This document shows, piece by piece, positions 24,495-31,344 of a stretch of 31,402 nucleotides of DNA. Where the stretch lies: positions 3,710 through 35,111 of the IMG/VR virus record IMGVR_UViG_3300030117_002909. One strand, written 5' to 3'. This DNA comes from a virus. Positions within the stretch are counted from its first letter, which is position 1. Every line of letters starts with the position of its first letter. The notes beneath the pieces were generated by a model. That model was not told where the DNA came from. It saw only the letters and a program-made list of their open reading frames with translations, and did no database searches. The translations under genes and the position numbers were made by a program.

Positions 24495-26264
24495 CTAGTT
24501 TGTTTTTTCTATTCTAACATTATTAACAGCTAATCTTGCTTGTAAGTGTTCTTTTTCCCTATTTTTATCACATTTAATGTCTAATATCTCCACTAAACCT
24601 GTTTCTTTATTCTTAAATGGGTTAATTGAAATCACTTTATTAGCATTATAAGCTATTCTAAATGAACCTCTAGATGAAGATATATCCATACCTTCTTTGA
24701 AAGCTGACTTACTTACCTCACTAACAGCGAAGACGATCACATTTTGTCTTACTGCAAGTTCCATAATAGCTTGAGATGCTTCTTCAACTTTCATATTGTT
24801 ATCCTTTTGTTTGCTCTTAAATAGGCCCAAATGGTCAACAATTACTATTTCTGGCTTAATGGGTAGGCTAGTTATTCTTTGTTCTAATTCTTGCGCATAT
24901 GGCGCTGAATAATCAACAGTTAACCATTCAAAACGTTTATCCATACCATTTTTCATTTGCTTATAGTGTTCAGATAATTGTTTTTCGTCCCATCCCATTT
25001 CAATTTGTACAAATCTAGACCATATTTGTCTTGGTGACATCTCCATTTCAACAAAATATGTTTGTTTCTTGAAGTAATTAGCCCAGTTTTGTAGTAACAT
25101 AGTCTTCATACTAGCTGGTGGAGCCTGAATTATAACAGTTTCACCTGGATATACAGGAAAATCTTGATCATAAGGCTCACCTAAGTTAATAGGTTTTAAG
25201 TCTTGAGCATAGAAATTAATTAATTCGTTTTCCATACTACTAGAATCCATCATATTCTCTGCCTTAGCACCTCTATGTAGTGTGCATCTAGAGTTACAAT
25301 AGAACTTAATAACTGGATCATCAGCGCCATATCTATAACCTTGACCATCATGACCAGTATAACAACCTTCTATTATACCTTCCATTTCTTCTGCTTTAAA
25401 CTCACTCTGAGCAGCGTTACTAACTTTTACACGCCAATCTTCCATAATAAGTCTTACAATGTTCTCTGGAAAGTTCCATCTTAGGTATGATGCTAGTCTA
25501 AGAGCAACCATATGACGTTTACCATGTGGAGCACCTTCCATCATCTTCTGTATACAGTTAGTATTAACAGGATCTCTGGTTGTTGCTACCTTTATAGGTA
25601 ATTGTTCTTTAGGTTTTTCTTTATCTAATACATCAAACACAGGAGCAGCCATTTCTATATCTTCATACTCTATATCTCTAGGTTTAGCCGCTAGTTTTAA
25701 TAACTCTTCTTTAAATACATCATCTTCTTGATTAAGTATATCTATACTATCCTCTATACATACTTTGTATAGTCCAGATTTAGTATTTTTAGTGTTATTA
25801 ACACGTATAATTCTACTTTTATCAGTAACAGAAGGGTCAGCATATTCAAATATACCTGCTTTTGTTAACTGATCTTTTACTTCTATGTGCAAATTAGCAC
25901 TTGGTTTCCAATCAAATGCTGATGAATGTATACCAACATGAAATCCAGTACCACTAAAATACGTTCTATAATATAGGTTTAAGTCATCTAGTACAATCAT
26001 TAAACCAGTTAACTTATCTCTCGCATCTCTTATGCTACTACCATCCACATCTAATATAAATTCATCAGGCATATATATTAAACCGTCAAATCCTGATAAA
26101 GATTTGTTCTTAGCGTAAAACTCTACAACATACTCGTCATAGTTATATAAAGACATAAACGTATCACTATCTGTACCCATCCATTCAGAAATTTTGTCTA
26201 TTCCCTGAAAATTATGTCTATTACTAACTCCTAATGCAAATTCTTTAAACATTTCAATCTTCAT
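24495..26264 (-). CDS. AEP-type primase fused to SF4 (DnaB/RepA-like) helicase
   Basis: A 589-aa replication enzyme. The N-terminal primase has the archaeo-eukaryotic primase signs: FILDVDG (D72/D74), SGTGFH (104-109) and a basic RIIRV (151-155). A linker with PriCT-like sequence and C301, C323 and C327 follows (about 234-330). The C-terminal RecA-like helicase has a P-loop at APPASMKT (381-388), Walker B IVIVDHLG (473-480) and later FAVSEV and SSSRGSFRI strands. It would unwind DNA and make primers at the fork. The P-loop lacks both usual glycines. ATG 26264 is chosen because GGAGG lies just before it; a GTG six codons upstream would place that site inside the gene. Confidence 0.82.
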   Translation of the reverse strand: MKIEMFKEFALGVSNRHNFQGIDKISEWMGTDSDTFMSLYNYDEYVVEFYAKNKSLSGFDGLIYMPDEFILDVDGSSIRDARDKLTGLMIVLDDLNLYYRTYFSGTGFHVGIHSSAFDWKPSANLHIEVKDQLTKAGIFEYADPSVTDKSRIIRVNNTKNTKSGLYKVCIEDSIDILNQEDDVFKEELLKLAAKPRDIEYEDIEMAAPVFDVLDKEKPKEQLPIKVATTRDPVNTNCIQKMMEGAPHGKRHMVALRLASYLRWNFPENIVRLIMEDWRVKVSNAAQSEFKAEEMEGIIEGCYTGHDGQGYRYGADDPVIKFYCNSRCTLHRGAKAENMMDSSSMENELINFYAQDLKPINLGEPYDQDFPVYPGETVIIQAPPASMKTMLLQNWANYFKKQTYFVEMEMSPRQIWSRFVQIEMGWDEKQLSEHYKQMKNGMDKRFEWLTVDYSAPYAQELEQRITSLPIKPEIVIVDHLGLFKSKQKDNNMKVEEASQAIMELAVRQNVIVFAVSEVSKSAFKEGMDISSSRGSFRIAYNANKVISINPFKNKETGLVEILDIKCDKNREKEHLQARLAVNNVRIEKTN

Positions 26265-26355
26265 GTATATCCTCCAATCCACTCTTAACTAGTAATATTA
26301 ATGTTCCTATAGCTAAGATAAATATTGATAGGAATATAAGTATTATCTCTATCAC
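26254..26355 (-). CDS. 33-aa membrane peptide (GTG start)
   Basis: A GTG with a strong site (CGGAGGAACAAAA) overlaps the stop of the upstream gene. The frame encodes VIEIILIFLSIFILAIGTLI followed by LLVKSGLEDIHED. Residues 3-23 are one uninterrupted transmembrane segment, and the acidic tail would face the cytoplasm. It ends inside the first codons of the primase-helicase gene (11-nt overlap). The good ribosome site and perfect tiling argue that it is real. A tiny membrane peptide in an early operon could be an exclusion or membrane-anchoring factor; that is inference. Confidence 0.6.
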   Translation of the reverse strand: MIEIILIFLSIFILAIGTLILLVKSGLEDIHED

Positions 26356-26531
26356 TTTTGTTCCTCCGATTTCTTTAATTTATTTTGTTCTCTAAGCATC
26401 TTTTGATACTCATATCTTGCTCTTTTTCCAAGCATTCTAGGGGTATAGTGCGTATAGTCTCTTTCTTTAGGATTTTGCCCTAAACCTATATCTGTTCTAT
26501 TCATAAAATGCATAAATTCTGTTGCTCTCAT
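26352..26531 (-). CDS. 59-aa basic protein, unknown function
   Basis: An ORF starting ATGAGAGCAAC after TATAGGAGAAAGT, 16 nt past a stable intergenic stem. The product contains DYTHYTPRMLGKRARYEYQK and a Lys/Glu-rich tail (KKSEEQK). It has no cysteines and no hydrophobic segment. It opens the block that contains the membrane peptide, the primase-helicase and the winged-helix protein. I recognise no family. Confidence 0.6.
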   Translation of the reverse strand: MRATEFMHFMNRTDIGLGQNPKERDYTHYTPRMLGKRARYEYQKMLREQNKLKKSEEQK

Positions 26532-26547
26532 ACTTTCTCCTATATTA

Positions 26548-26618
26548 TATAGAGAGCCTCACATATTCCTATTGCACGCTTACCATGACTTATCAGGACC
26601 AGTTGTTGGCTCTCTATA
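26548..26618 (-). promoter_or_regulatory. Closed-stem leader element B (before the 59-aa gene)
   Basis: TATAGAGAGCC and GGCTCTCTATA form a perfect 11-bp stem around a 49-nt internal region. That region can form smaller helices (TCCT with AGGA; CATG with CGTG). The stem ends 16 nt before the ATG. Just upstream on the - strand lies GTTAAATTATAGAGAG, close to a sequence in the same place at element A. Confidence 0.6.
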
Positions 26619-26638
26619 ATTTAACGAGTACCTATCGC

Positions 26639-27181
26639 CTAAAAGGGTATCTCGTCATCACTCTCGGAGGAATCAGAAGTATCAACGACACTTTCTAATT
26701 TCTTTTCTATTTTAGGTTGAACATACTCTTTAAAGTATTTTTCTGCTCTATCTTTCCAGAATTGAACATCATCAGCATTAAAGCTTTCAACAACGTTCTC
26801 AAATTCAGTTGGAGCACACTGATTTAATACTCTTGAGTATTTACCATCTTTGTGTATATATATATTAATAGATTTACCTATAAGAGCTTCAGGGCTATCA
26901 TCTAATTTGATAACTTTAGTATTGTTTGCACCTTCTAAAGCGCTAGTAATACCAGCATTAGCATATCTAAATAGATTACCAATAGCAAATTCTTCACCAC
27001 TAGCATTCTTCTTTTCATATACTCTCATATTTAATGAGTCAGGAAGTTCATCGAAATAAACATCTATATATTTAGTACCATTATAATCACCATATTCAGC
27101 TTTACTTATAAGCTTGGTATGCCATCCAGTTGAGAAACTAGATCCACCACCTGTTTTTACTGTCAACGTTCTTGTTGCCAT
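26639..27181 (-). CDS. Single-stranded DNA-binding protein (SSB-like)
   Basis: A 180-aa protein. The N-terminal ~125 residues have a beta-rich, OB-fold-like pattern (RTLTVKTGGGSSFSTGWHTK, YIDVYFDELPDSLNMRVYE). A helical linker follows, then an acidic C-terminal tail ending SDDEIPF. That tail is nearly identical to the DDDIPF tip by which bacterial SSB recruits replication partners. It would coat ssDNA during phage replication and Erf-mediated annealing. The gene follows erf by 11 nt with AAGGAG upstream. The OB-fold itself is inferred; the tail and neighbours are the firm evidence. Confidence 0.75.
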   Translation of the reverse strand: MATRTLTVKTGGGSSFSTGWHTKLISKAEYGDYNGTKYIDVYFDELPDSLNMRVYEKKNASGEEFAIGNLFRYANAGITSALEGANNTKVIKLDDSPEALIGKSINIYIHKDGKYSRVLNQCAPTEFENVVESFNADDVQFWKDRAEKYFKEYVQPKIEKKLESVVDTSDSSESDDEIPF

Positions 27182-27192
27182 GTATTCTCCTT

Positions 27193-27699
27193 TTATTTAC
27201 GAATTGAATTAGCATCGTCATCATACTGAGCGATACCTACTATTGCAGATAAACCGTATCTACGACCGTATGTTATTGCAGCACCTACACCTTGTGCATC
27301 TACTTTAGATAAAGGTAGTTTAACCTTTGATCTAAGCCATTGACCTGACGAATGCATAAGTGTAGTAGTTACACATACTGCTCCAGGCACTATTTCATTA
27401 CCTTGACTAACAGATAAACCATGTTTACTTAAATATGGAAACGATGATTTAATTACTGCATGTAAGTCTGCATAACTAGATTTAAAGAATGGATTTGTGC
27501 TTTCTTTCTTAGCACCTTCTAATTCAGACTGTACTTTAGCTAATGCTTCTGCTAATTTGTCTATTTCAGGTGATTTCCATTCATCTCTATTTCTATCTTC
27601 ATAATTGTCGATAGCTTTTTGTTTTTCTTCTTCTTTTTGTTTTGCTTCTAGTACAGTTTTAGCTATACCAGTTTGTTTTGAAACATCGATATTACTCAT
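27193..27699 (-). CDS. erf: Erf-family single-strand annealing recombinase
   Basis: I start at ATG 27699 (MSNIDVSKQTG), which has AGGAGGACAT in front; the longer reading from 27753 would run through a structured leader and lacks a site. The 168-aa product has the Erf superfamily core: LAEALAKVQSELEGAKKEST, NPFFKSSYADLHAVIKSSFP, SQGNEIVPGAVCVTTTLMHSSGQW and VGAAITYGRRYGLSAIVGI, ending DDDAN. These proteins form rings that anneal complementary single strands, aiding circularisation and recombination. It is adjacent to the SSB-like protein, its natural partner. Confidence 0.88.
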   Translation of the reverse strand: MSNIDVSKQTGIAKTVLEAKQKEEEKQKAIDNYEDRNRDEWKSPEIDKLAEALAKVQSELEGAKKESTNPFFKSSYADLHAVIKSSFPYLSKHGLSVSQGNEIVPGAVCVTTTLMHSSGQWLRSKVKLPLSKVDAQGVGAAITYGRRYGLSAIVGIAQYDDDANSIRK

Positions 27700-27720
27700 A
27701 TGTCCTCCTATTGGTGAGAA

Positions 27721-27778
27721 AGGGTGGAGATGGGAATATAAAGGAAGATACATGCGAATGTACTATCAAAACCACCCT
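27721..27778 (-). promoter_or_regulatory. Closed-stem leader element D (before erf)
   Basis: AGGGTGG pairs with CCACCCT (7 bp), and inside it TACAT-TCGC-ATGTA makes a 5-bp tetraloop hairpin. The stem ends 21 nt before the erf ATG chosen here. The 131-nt gap between the E1-like gene and erf holds only this element and the hairpin at 27792-27831. Confidence 0.55.
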
Positions 27779-27791
27779 GACTCTGTGCTAT

Positions 27792-27831
27792 AGTTATAAA
27801 CCGAAACCTTCGATATGAAGGGTCTATAACT
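27792..27831 (-). promoter_or_regulatory. Two-part hairpin at the end of the E1-like gene
   Basis: AGTTATA (27792-27798) pairs with TATAACT (27825-27831), and inside it CCTTC-GATAT-GAAGG forms a 5-bp hairpin. It begins within the stop codon of the E1-like gene, so it may end or protect that transcript. No U-tract follows on the - strand. TATAACTATAG, which resembles the core of single-subunit phage polymerase promoters, overlaps its 3' arm. Confidence 0.45.
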
Positions 27832-28484
27832 TACGAAGTTAAATACTTTTTATCAAGTATTAATGTGCTAAAATTGAATGTAACTTCCTTAAAATAAGGC
27901 TGTTTCATTACAATGTTCTTTGCAGCATTTGCAATAAAGCTGCCACTCATATTACTACAATAAGATGTAGCTTTACGAGTACATGGTTCTGGATCTGAAT
28001 CATCATCTGAATACCAATTCTTGTCATATTTTGACATTGTTATATTACTATATATGTATTGTTGATAATGTTCAGCTCCCATTCTACCATCTATTACTAT
28101 ATTAGGTTTATAAGGGCATTGTACTAATGATTTAACTATATCTCTTCTAGCTTTCATACTATCTAAGCCTAGAATTAATATACCGTCTTTAGTACCAGCA
28201 TAACTTTGAAATTTGTCAATATGTCCTTCAACCTTAATCATTACATTAACTCTTTTCATATGATTTATTAAAGCGCCTACCTTTGGCAGCCCTACATCTT
28301 GTTCGTTGTATTGGCTTACACCTATATTAGGTATTTCAACTTTATCAAAATCATATAAATGAAAGTTATCTGCACCAAGTCTCACTAATTGCATGGCCAC
28401 GGAGCTACCTATAGCCCCGCAACCTACAATATGAAACTCTACATCTTTTAAGTCTGCTATATCTTGACTTCTAGTGTTGATCAT
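27831..28484 (-). CDS. ThiF/E1-like adenylating enzyme
   Basis: A 217-aa Rossmann protein of the E1/ThiF/MoeB superfamily, which adenylates the C-terminal glycine of ubiquitin-like proteins. Seen: nucleotide loop GCGAIG (21-26), strand end YDFDKVE (D45, D47), PNIG (N53), GLPK (K68), LGLDSMKARR (D108) and C168-x7-C176 near a small helix (SGSFIANAAKNIV), a candidate thiolation region. The usual RQ/R finger after N53 reads VSQY, and there is no four-Cys zinc site as in MoeB. It is shorter than ThiF/MoeB (about 250 aa). Its ATG overlaps the stop of the JAMM peptidase gene (ATGA), so the two are made together. Acts in the cytoplasm; its partner modifier is not certain. Confidence 0.82.
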   Translation of the reverse strand: MINTRSQDIADLKDVEFHIVGCGAIGSSVAMQLVRLGADNFHLYDFDKVEIPNIGVSQYNEQDVGLPKVGALINHMKRVNVMIKVEGHIDKFQSYAGTKDGILILGLDSMKARRDIVKSLVQCPYKPNIVIDGRMGAEHYQQYIYSNITMSKYDKNWYSDDDSDPEPCTRKATSYCSNMSGSFIANAAKNIVMKQPYFKEVTFNFSTLILDKKYLTS

Positions 28485-29446
28485 ATTCCATATCCTCCAT
28501 AAGATTGATTATAAGATGCACAATCTATTAAACTTTCTGCTAAATCATGGTATTTATCATCAGCTGTTAACAGTTCATATGGTTCAGAATCCATCTCAAT
28601 AAACTCTGTTAACTCACGTTTGTTTAATGTTTCTATTTGGATACCATATGGCTCTAATAGCTTATTTGTATGAGTTACAGCAGATTTAAACTTATGCATA
28701 TTCCAAGAACCTGTATTGAATTGTCTGATAAATTCTGTTATTTTACCAGTTGCATACTCCCACTTAGCTTCAAAGTTAGCTTGATCTTGTTGCGTAATAG
28801 TTTGTTCTAAATTATCATCAATCCAACTATAATTAGCCCAATTATAATTACTTCTAAAACCATTTTGGCCAATTGTTAATTGTTTTGGTGATTGTAGTAC
28901 AGAGCCACCAGACTTATAAGAACTTACATAACTACGTTTCCTACATTTAGCCTTAACCTCTGTAACTATATCAAGAGGTATTTCTACATCAGGTGTATCA
29001 TCAATAATATTTATCTCAACATCTTGATGTATTACTACAGGTTTCCATACTGATATTCTGCATTTATATTCCTCTTTAAGATTTACTACAAGAGCAAAAC
29101 TTAAATCAGATTCTCCTTCACCATACTCATCTATACTAGATAAATCAGTACCACTCCAGAATGCATCCATTGTATGATGACTATGCCACCAACAAAATCT
29201 AAAGTTATCATCTTTATATTTAATAGCAGCTTTAGTATAATATTCAGCTAATTGTTCTTTATCAAGATCACATGTTGTTCCACCTATTTCTTGTGTTACT
29301 ATTTGTGGGTCTTGTATTAACCAATCACCATCTTTATCTTGCGTTACTACAGACATACCACCTATTTCAGCTTTTTCTAGATGATATGCGGCTTTGGAAT
29401 AATTTATTATCTTATCCCAACATTCTTTATGTATAAATACTTTCAT
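28481..29446 (-). CDS. JAB/MPN (JAMM) metallopeptidase
   Basis: A 321-aa protein. The N-terminal domain (about 1-145) has a perfect JAMM zinc motif: E27 (AEIGGM), then H88-S-H90 and S98-x2-D101 in WWHSHHTMDAFWSGTD, i.e. E...HSHx7SxxD. JAMM enzymes cut isopeptide or peptide bonds after the C-terminal glycine of ubiquitin-like proteins, either processing precursors or removing them from targets. The C-terminal ~170 residues are an unrecognised extension, ending QSYGGYGI. There is no RadC-type HhH or NlpC/P60 domain, so it is neither a DNA-repair RadC nor a lambda K-type tail protein. TAATG coupling upstream and ATGA coupling to the E1-like gene place it in one cassette. Confidence 0.87.
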   Translation of the reverse strand: MKVFIHKECWDKIINYSKAAYHLEKAEIGGMSVVTQDKDGDWLIQDPQIVTQEIGGTTCDLDKEQLAEYYTKAAIKYKDDNFRFCWWHSHHTMDAFWSGTDLSSIDEYGEGESDLSFALVVNLKEEYKCRISVWKPVVIHQDVEINIIDDTPDVEIPLDIVTEVKAKCRKRSYVSSYKSGGSVLQSPKQLTIGQNGFRSNYNWANYSWIDDNLEQTITQQDQANFEAKWEYATGKITEFIRQFNTGSWNMHKFKSAVTHTNKLLEPYGIQIETLNKRELTEFIEMDSEPYELLTADDKYHDLAESLIDCASYNQSYGGYGI

Positions 29447-29589
29447 TATTTACCCTCCTCGAGCTTTTTTACTTTTTTTTGTAATGTTTTATGTTCTTTT
29501 TTAAGTGTTTCATGATCATTACGCAATGATTTAAACTTAAATTGTAAGTCCTTAATTTCACTACTAAAATATGAAGTTCTAGCGTCCAT
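29446..29589 (-). CDS. 47-aa coiled-coil protein in the JAMM/E1 cassette
   Basis: A short ORF coupled on both sides by TAATG. It encodes MDARTSYFSS followed by a charged helix (EIKDLQFKFKSLRNDHETLK and a Lys-rich remainder) ending KKLEEGK, with Leu/Phe/Val every 3-4 residues: a dimeric coiled coil. Its last codons form the GAGGAGGG ribosome site of the JAMM gene. It may be an adaptor or a specificity factor of the cassette, but nothing beyond the coiled coil is visible. Confidence 0.6.
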   Translation of the reverse strand: MDARTSYFSSEIKDLQFKFKSLRNDHETLKKEHKTLQKKVKKLEEGK

Positions 29590-29840
29590 TATTTCTCCAT
29601 TTCTTCTGGTAAAGGCTCTTCTGGAGCATCAACTATTTTATCCCAAGGGATATGTGTTTCATGTCTTGATACATAATTATCATCAAATACAGTATCAGGA
29701 ACATGTTCTACTACTTCAAATGTCATACCGTCAGGAGTTTTATAGACCTCCAGATCAAGTCTAACATTATTTATTTTAATAGTTCTACAAGACAATCTCT
29801 TGTAATGTGCTTTCATACTATTTTCTGTTACAAAACTCAT
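29589..29840 (-). CDS. 83-aa protein of the E2/JAMM/E1 cassette, function unknown
   Basis: Lies between the E2-like gene and the coiled-coil gene with TAATG junctions on both sides; the Glu-rich end of the E2-like gene supplies its GAGGAGG site. Residues about 18-50 look beta-rich (CRTIKINNVRLDLEVYK, then DGMTFEVVEHV). A helical/turn region and a PEEPLPEEMEK tail follow. Size and position would suit a ubiquitin-like modifier, but the end lacks a glycine pair and a beta-grasp fold cannot be shown by eye. It could instead be an adaptor. Confidence 0.6.
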   Translation of the reverse strand: MSFVTENSMKAHYKRLSCRTIKINNVRLDLEVYKTPDGMTFEVVEHVPDTVFDDNYVSRHETHIPWDKIVDAPEEPLPEEMEK

Positions 29841-31252
29841 TATTCCTCCTCATTTAATTGTTCATTAACATGTTGTCTAAGTTCTTCAAGATCTGCTTCA
29901 TCCATTTCATCATTTATTCTAGCTTCATCTTCAGGATTCCATTGTTCACGATCACCTTGTATTGGTTGAAAATCTACTACAGGTGTAGTTGAAGTTGGTT
30001 GCCCATCATCATTTACACTATGTATTACAGTTGGAGCAGCATTATTTACACCACCCATTCTAGTAGCCCATTGAAGTGTCATTTGTTCAGCTTCTTCTGG
30101 CGATACTGGTTTAGGATATGCTTGTTTATACTTAATACAAGTAGCTCTAAAAGTACAAGAATGAATATCACAATAATCTTCATAACCAGAAGGATCATAC
30201 ATACAATCTTCCGACCTATTTGTACCAAATACACTTCTATATCTTTCAGATAACTTTGCTGGTTCACCATGATACATAGTCTTTATATTATGATGTGGAC
30301 CTGTCGAATTAGTATATGTTGTAGCCCAATTAGTAAGTTGTAATACAAATGAAGACATATTAAATGAACGTAAGGCTGAGTTTATATTGTTAACATCATC
30401 ACCAAAACATACACTATTTCCAAATACTCCATCTCTATCATTCCAACTTCTACCTCCAGAAATGTAAGGGAAATATAAATGTCCTCTTTCATCCCATTGA
30501 TGCACTTTACCAAACACATTAGTATCAAACATAGGATTATTAAATTCTCTATTTCTAGTCATAGTTTGAACAGGATAAGATATTACATTTAATTCTATAT
30601 CTAAACTACAGTCTATATTTTCTATATGTTCAGCAGATTGTGTACTATTTCTTCCTTCAGTTAGATATATTTTCATAACTTCTGGTGATAACATGAATGT
30701 ATTTACTAACATATATCTTTTACTACTTCTAGAAGTTGGATGTACATATAACTGATGACCTATATCACTTATGAATATATCTAATCCATCTACTAGTTTT
30801 TGAGCTGTTTCTACATGTTCAGAAATATAATTAGTATATAATGCTTTTCTTTCAACAAGAATGCTTGGATCATCTAACCATACTTCACCACCATCTCTTA
30901 ATTGATATAACATCATATCCATATTTCTTAAATCATTTTGAACTCTACCCCAGTCATGTCGTCTAAAGTAGTCTTCTCTAGATAGAAAGTTATACATACC
31001 ACTTGGTTTTCTTTCAAACCCTAACTGTCTATTCATAAGTTCAGCTACTCTTTGATATGTACCACGTTTCCATTTAAATGTCTTAGTTATTTCTAAGTTA
31101 GCTCTCCATCTTGTATTAAATCTATTTAAATGTTCTAATACTTCACCTTGAGGACCGAAATATATATGGTCGCCAAGATCTTCTACTTCTATCTCTTCTA
31201 TACATTGTTCTATAGTACCATCTACTATACAATCGTATTCTCTATAATTCAT
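29840..31252 (-). CDS. E2/UBC-like protein with Cys-rich C-terminal module
   Basis: A 470-aa protein that opens the cassette, with CTTGGAGG before the ATG. Residues about 215-325 follow the order of the E2/RWD (UBC) fold: strands DIELNVISYPVQT, an aromatic/Pro turn HLYFPYISGG, then NSVCFGD with C282 in the place of the E2 active cysteine, and helices INSALRSFNMSSFVLQLTNWA followed by TGPHH. Prokaryotic E2-like families show a similar P-h-h...G.xC.G pattern. A Cys cluster (C350, C361, C366, C372) follows and may bind zinc. The C-terminus is acidic and disordered. The N-terminal 200 residues are unrecognised. The E2 call rests on this pattern plus adjacency to E1-like and JAMM genes. Confidence 0.5.
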   Translation of the reverse strand: MNYREYDCIVDGTIEQCIEEIEVEDLGDHIYFGPQGEVLEHLNRFNTRWRANLEITKTFKWKRGTYQRVAELMNRQLGFERKPSGMYNFLSREDYFRRHDWGRVQNDLRNMDMMLYQLRDGGEVWLDDPSILVERKALYTNYISEHVETAQKLVDGLDIFISDIGHQLYVHPTSRSSKRYMLVNTFMLSPEVMKIYLTEGRNSTQSAEHIENIDCSLDIELNVISYPVQTMTRNREFNNPMFDTNVFGKVHQWDERGHLYFPYISGGRSWNDRDGVFGNSVCFGDDVNNINSALRSFNMSSFVLQLTNWATTYTNSTGPHHNIKTMYHGEPAKLSERYRSVFGTNRSEDCMYDPSGYEDYCDIHSCTFRATCIKYKQAYPKPVSPEEAEQMTLQWATRMGGVNNAAPTVIHSVNDDGQPTSTTPVVDFQPIQGDREQWNPEDEARINDEMDEADLEELRQHVNEQLNEEE

Positions 31253-31270
31253 AAATCCTCCAAGATTTAA

Positions 31271-31344
31271 TAAAGAGAGACATTAGGTATATGAAGTGTA
31301 TAATATGCCCAAAATGCACTTTGAGGACCCAACATCTCTCTTTA
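31271..31344 (-). promoter_or_regulatory. Closed-stem leader element A (before the E2-like gene)
   Basis: TAAAGAGAGA pairs perfectly with TCTCTCTTTA. The pairing continues inward, TGTTGGGT with ACCTAATG, through G-U wobbles, giving about 18 bp as RNA. The loop contains AAGTG/CACTT. The stem ends 18 nt before the ATG. Immediately upstream is GTTAACCTTAAAGAGAG, similar to the sequence at element B. Confidence 0.65.

Noticed and set aside
26265-26282. GTG start for the primase-helicase at 26282
   Set aside because: The GGAGG that should serve as ribosome site would lie inside the coding sequence; ATG 26264 is correctly spaced from it.
27700-27753. Longer N-terminus of Erf starting at 27753
   Set aside because: It would translate through the structured leader and has no ribosome site, while ATG 27699 has AGGAGG and starts at the conserved-type N-terminus.
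28481-29446. RadC-type DNA repair protein or lambda K-like tail protein
   Set aside because: No helix-hairpin-helix or NlpC/P60 domain is present, and the neighbours are E1-like and E2-like genes, not tail genes.
29999-30270. Frames on both strands within the E2-like gene (84 and 63 aa)
   Set aside because: They overlap the 470-aa frame completely, lack ribosome sites and have shadow-type composition.
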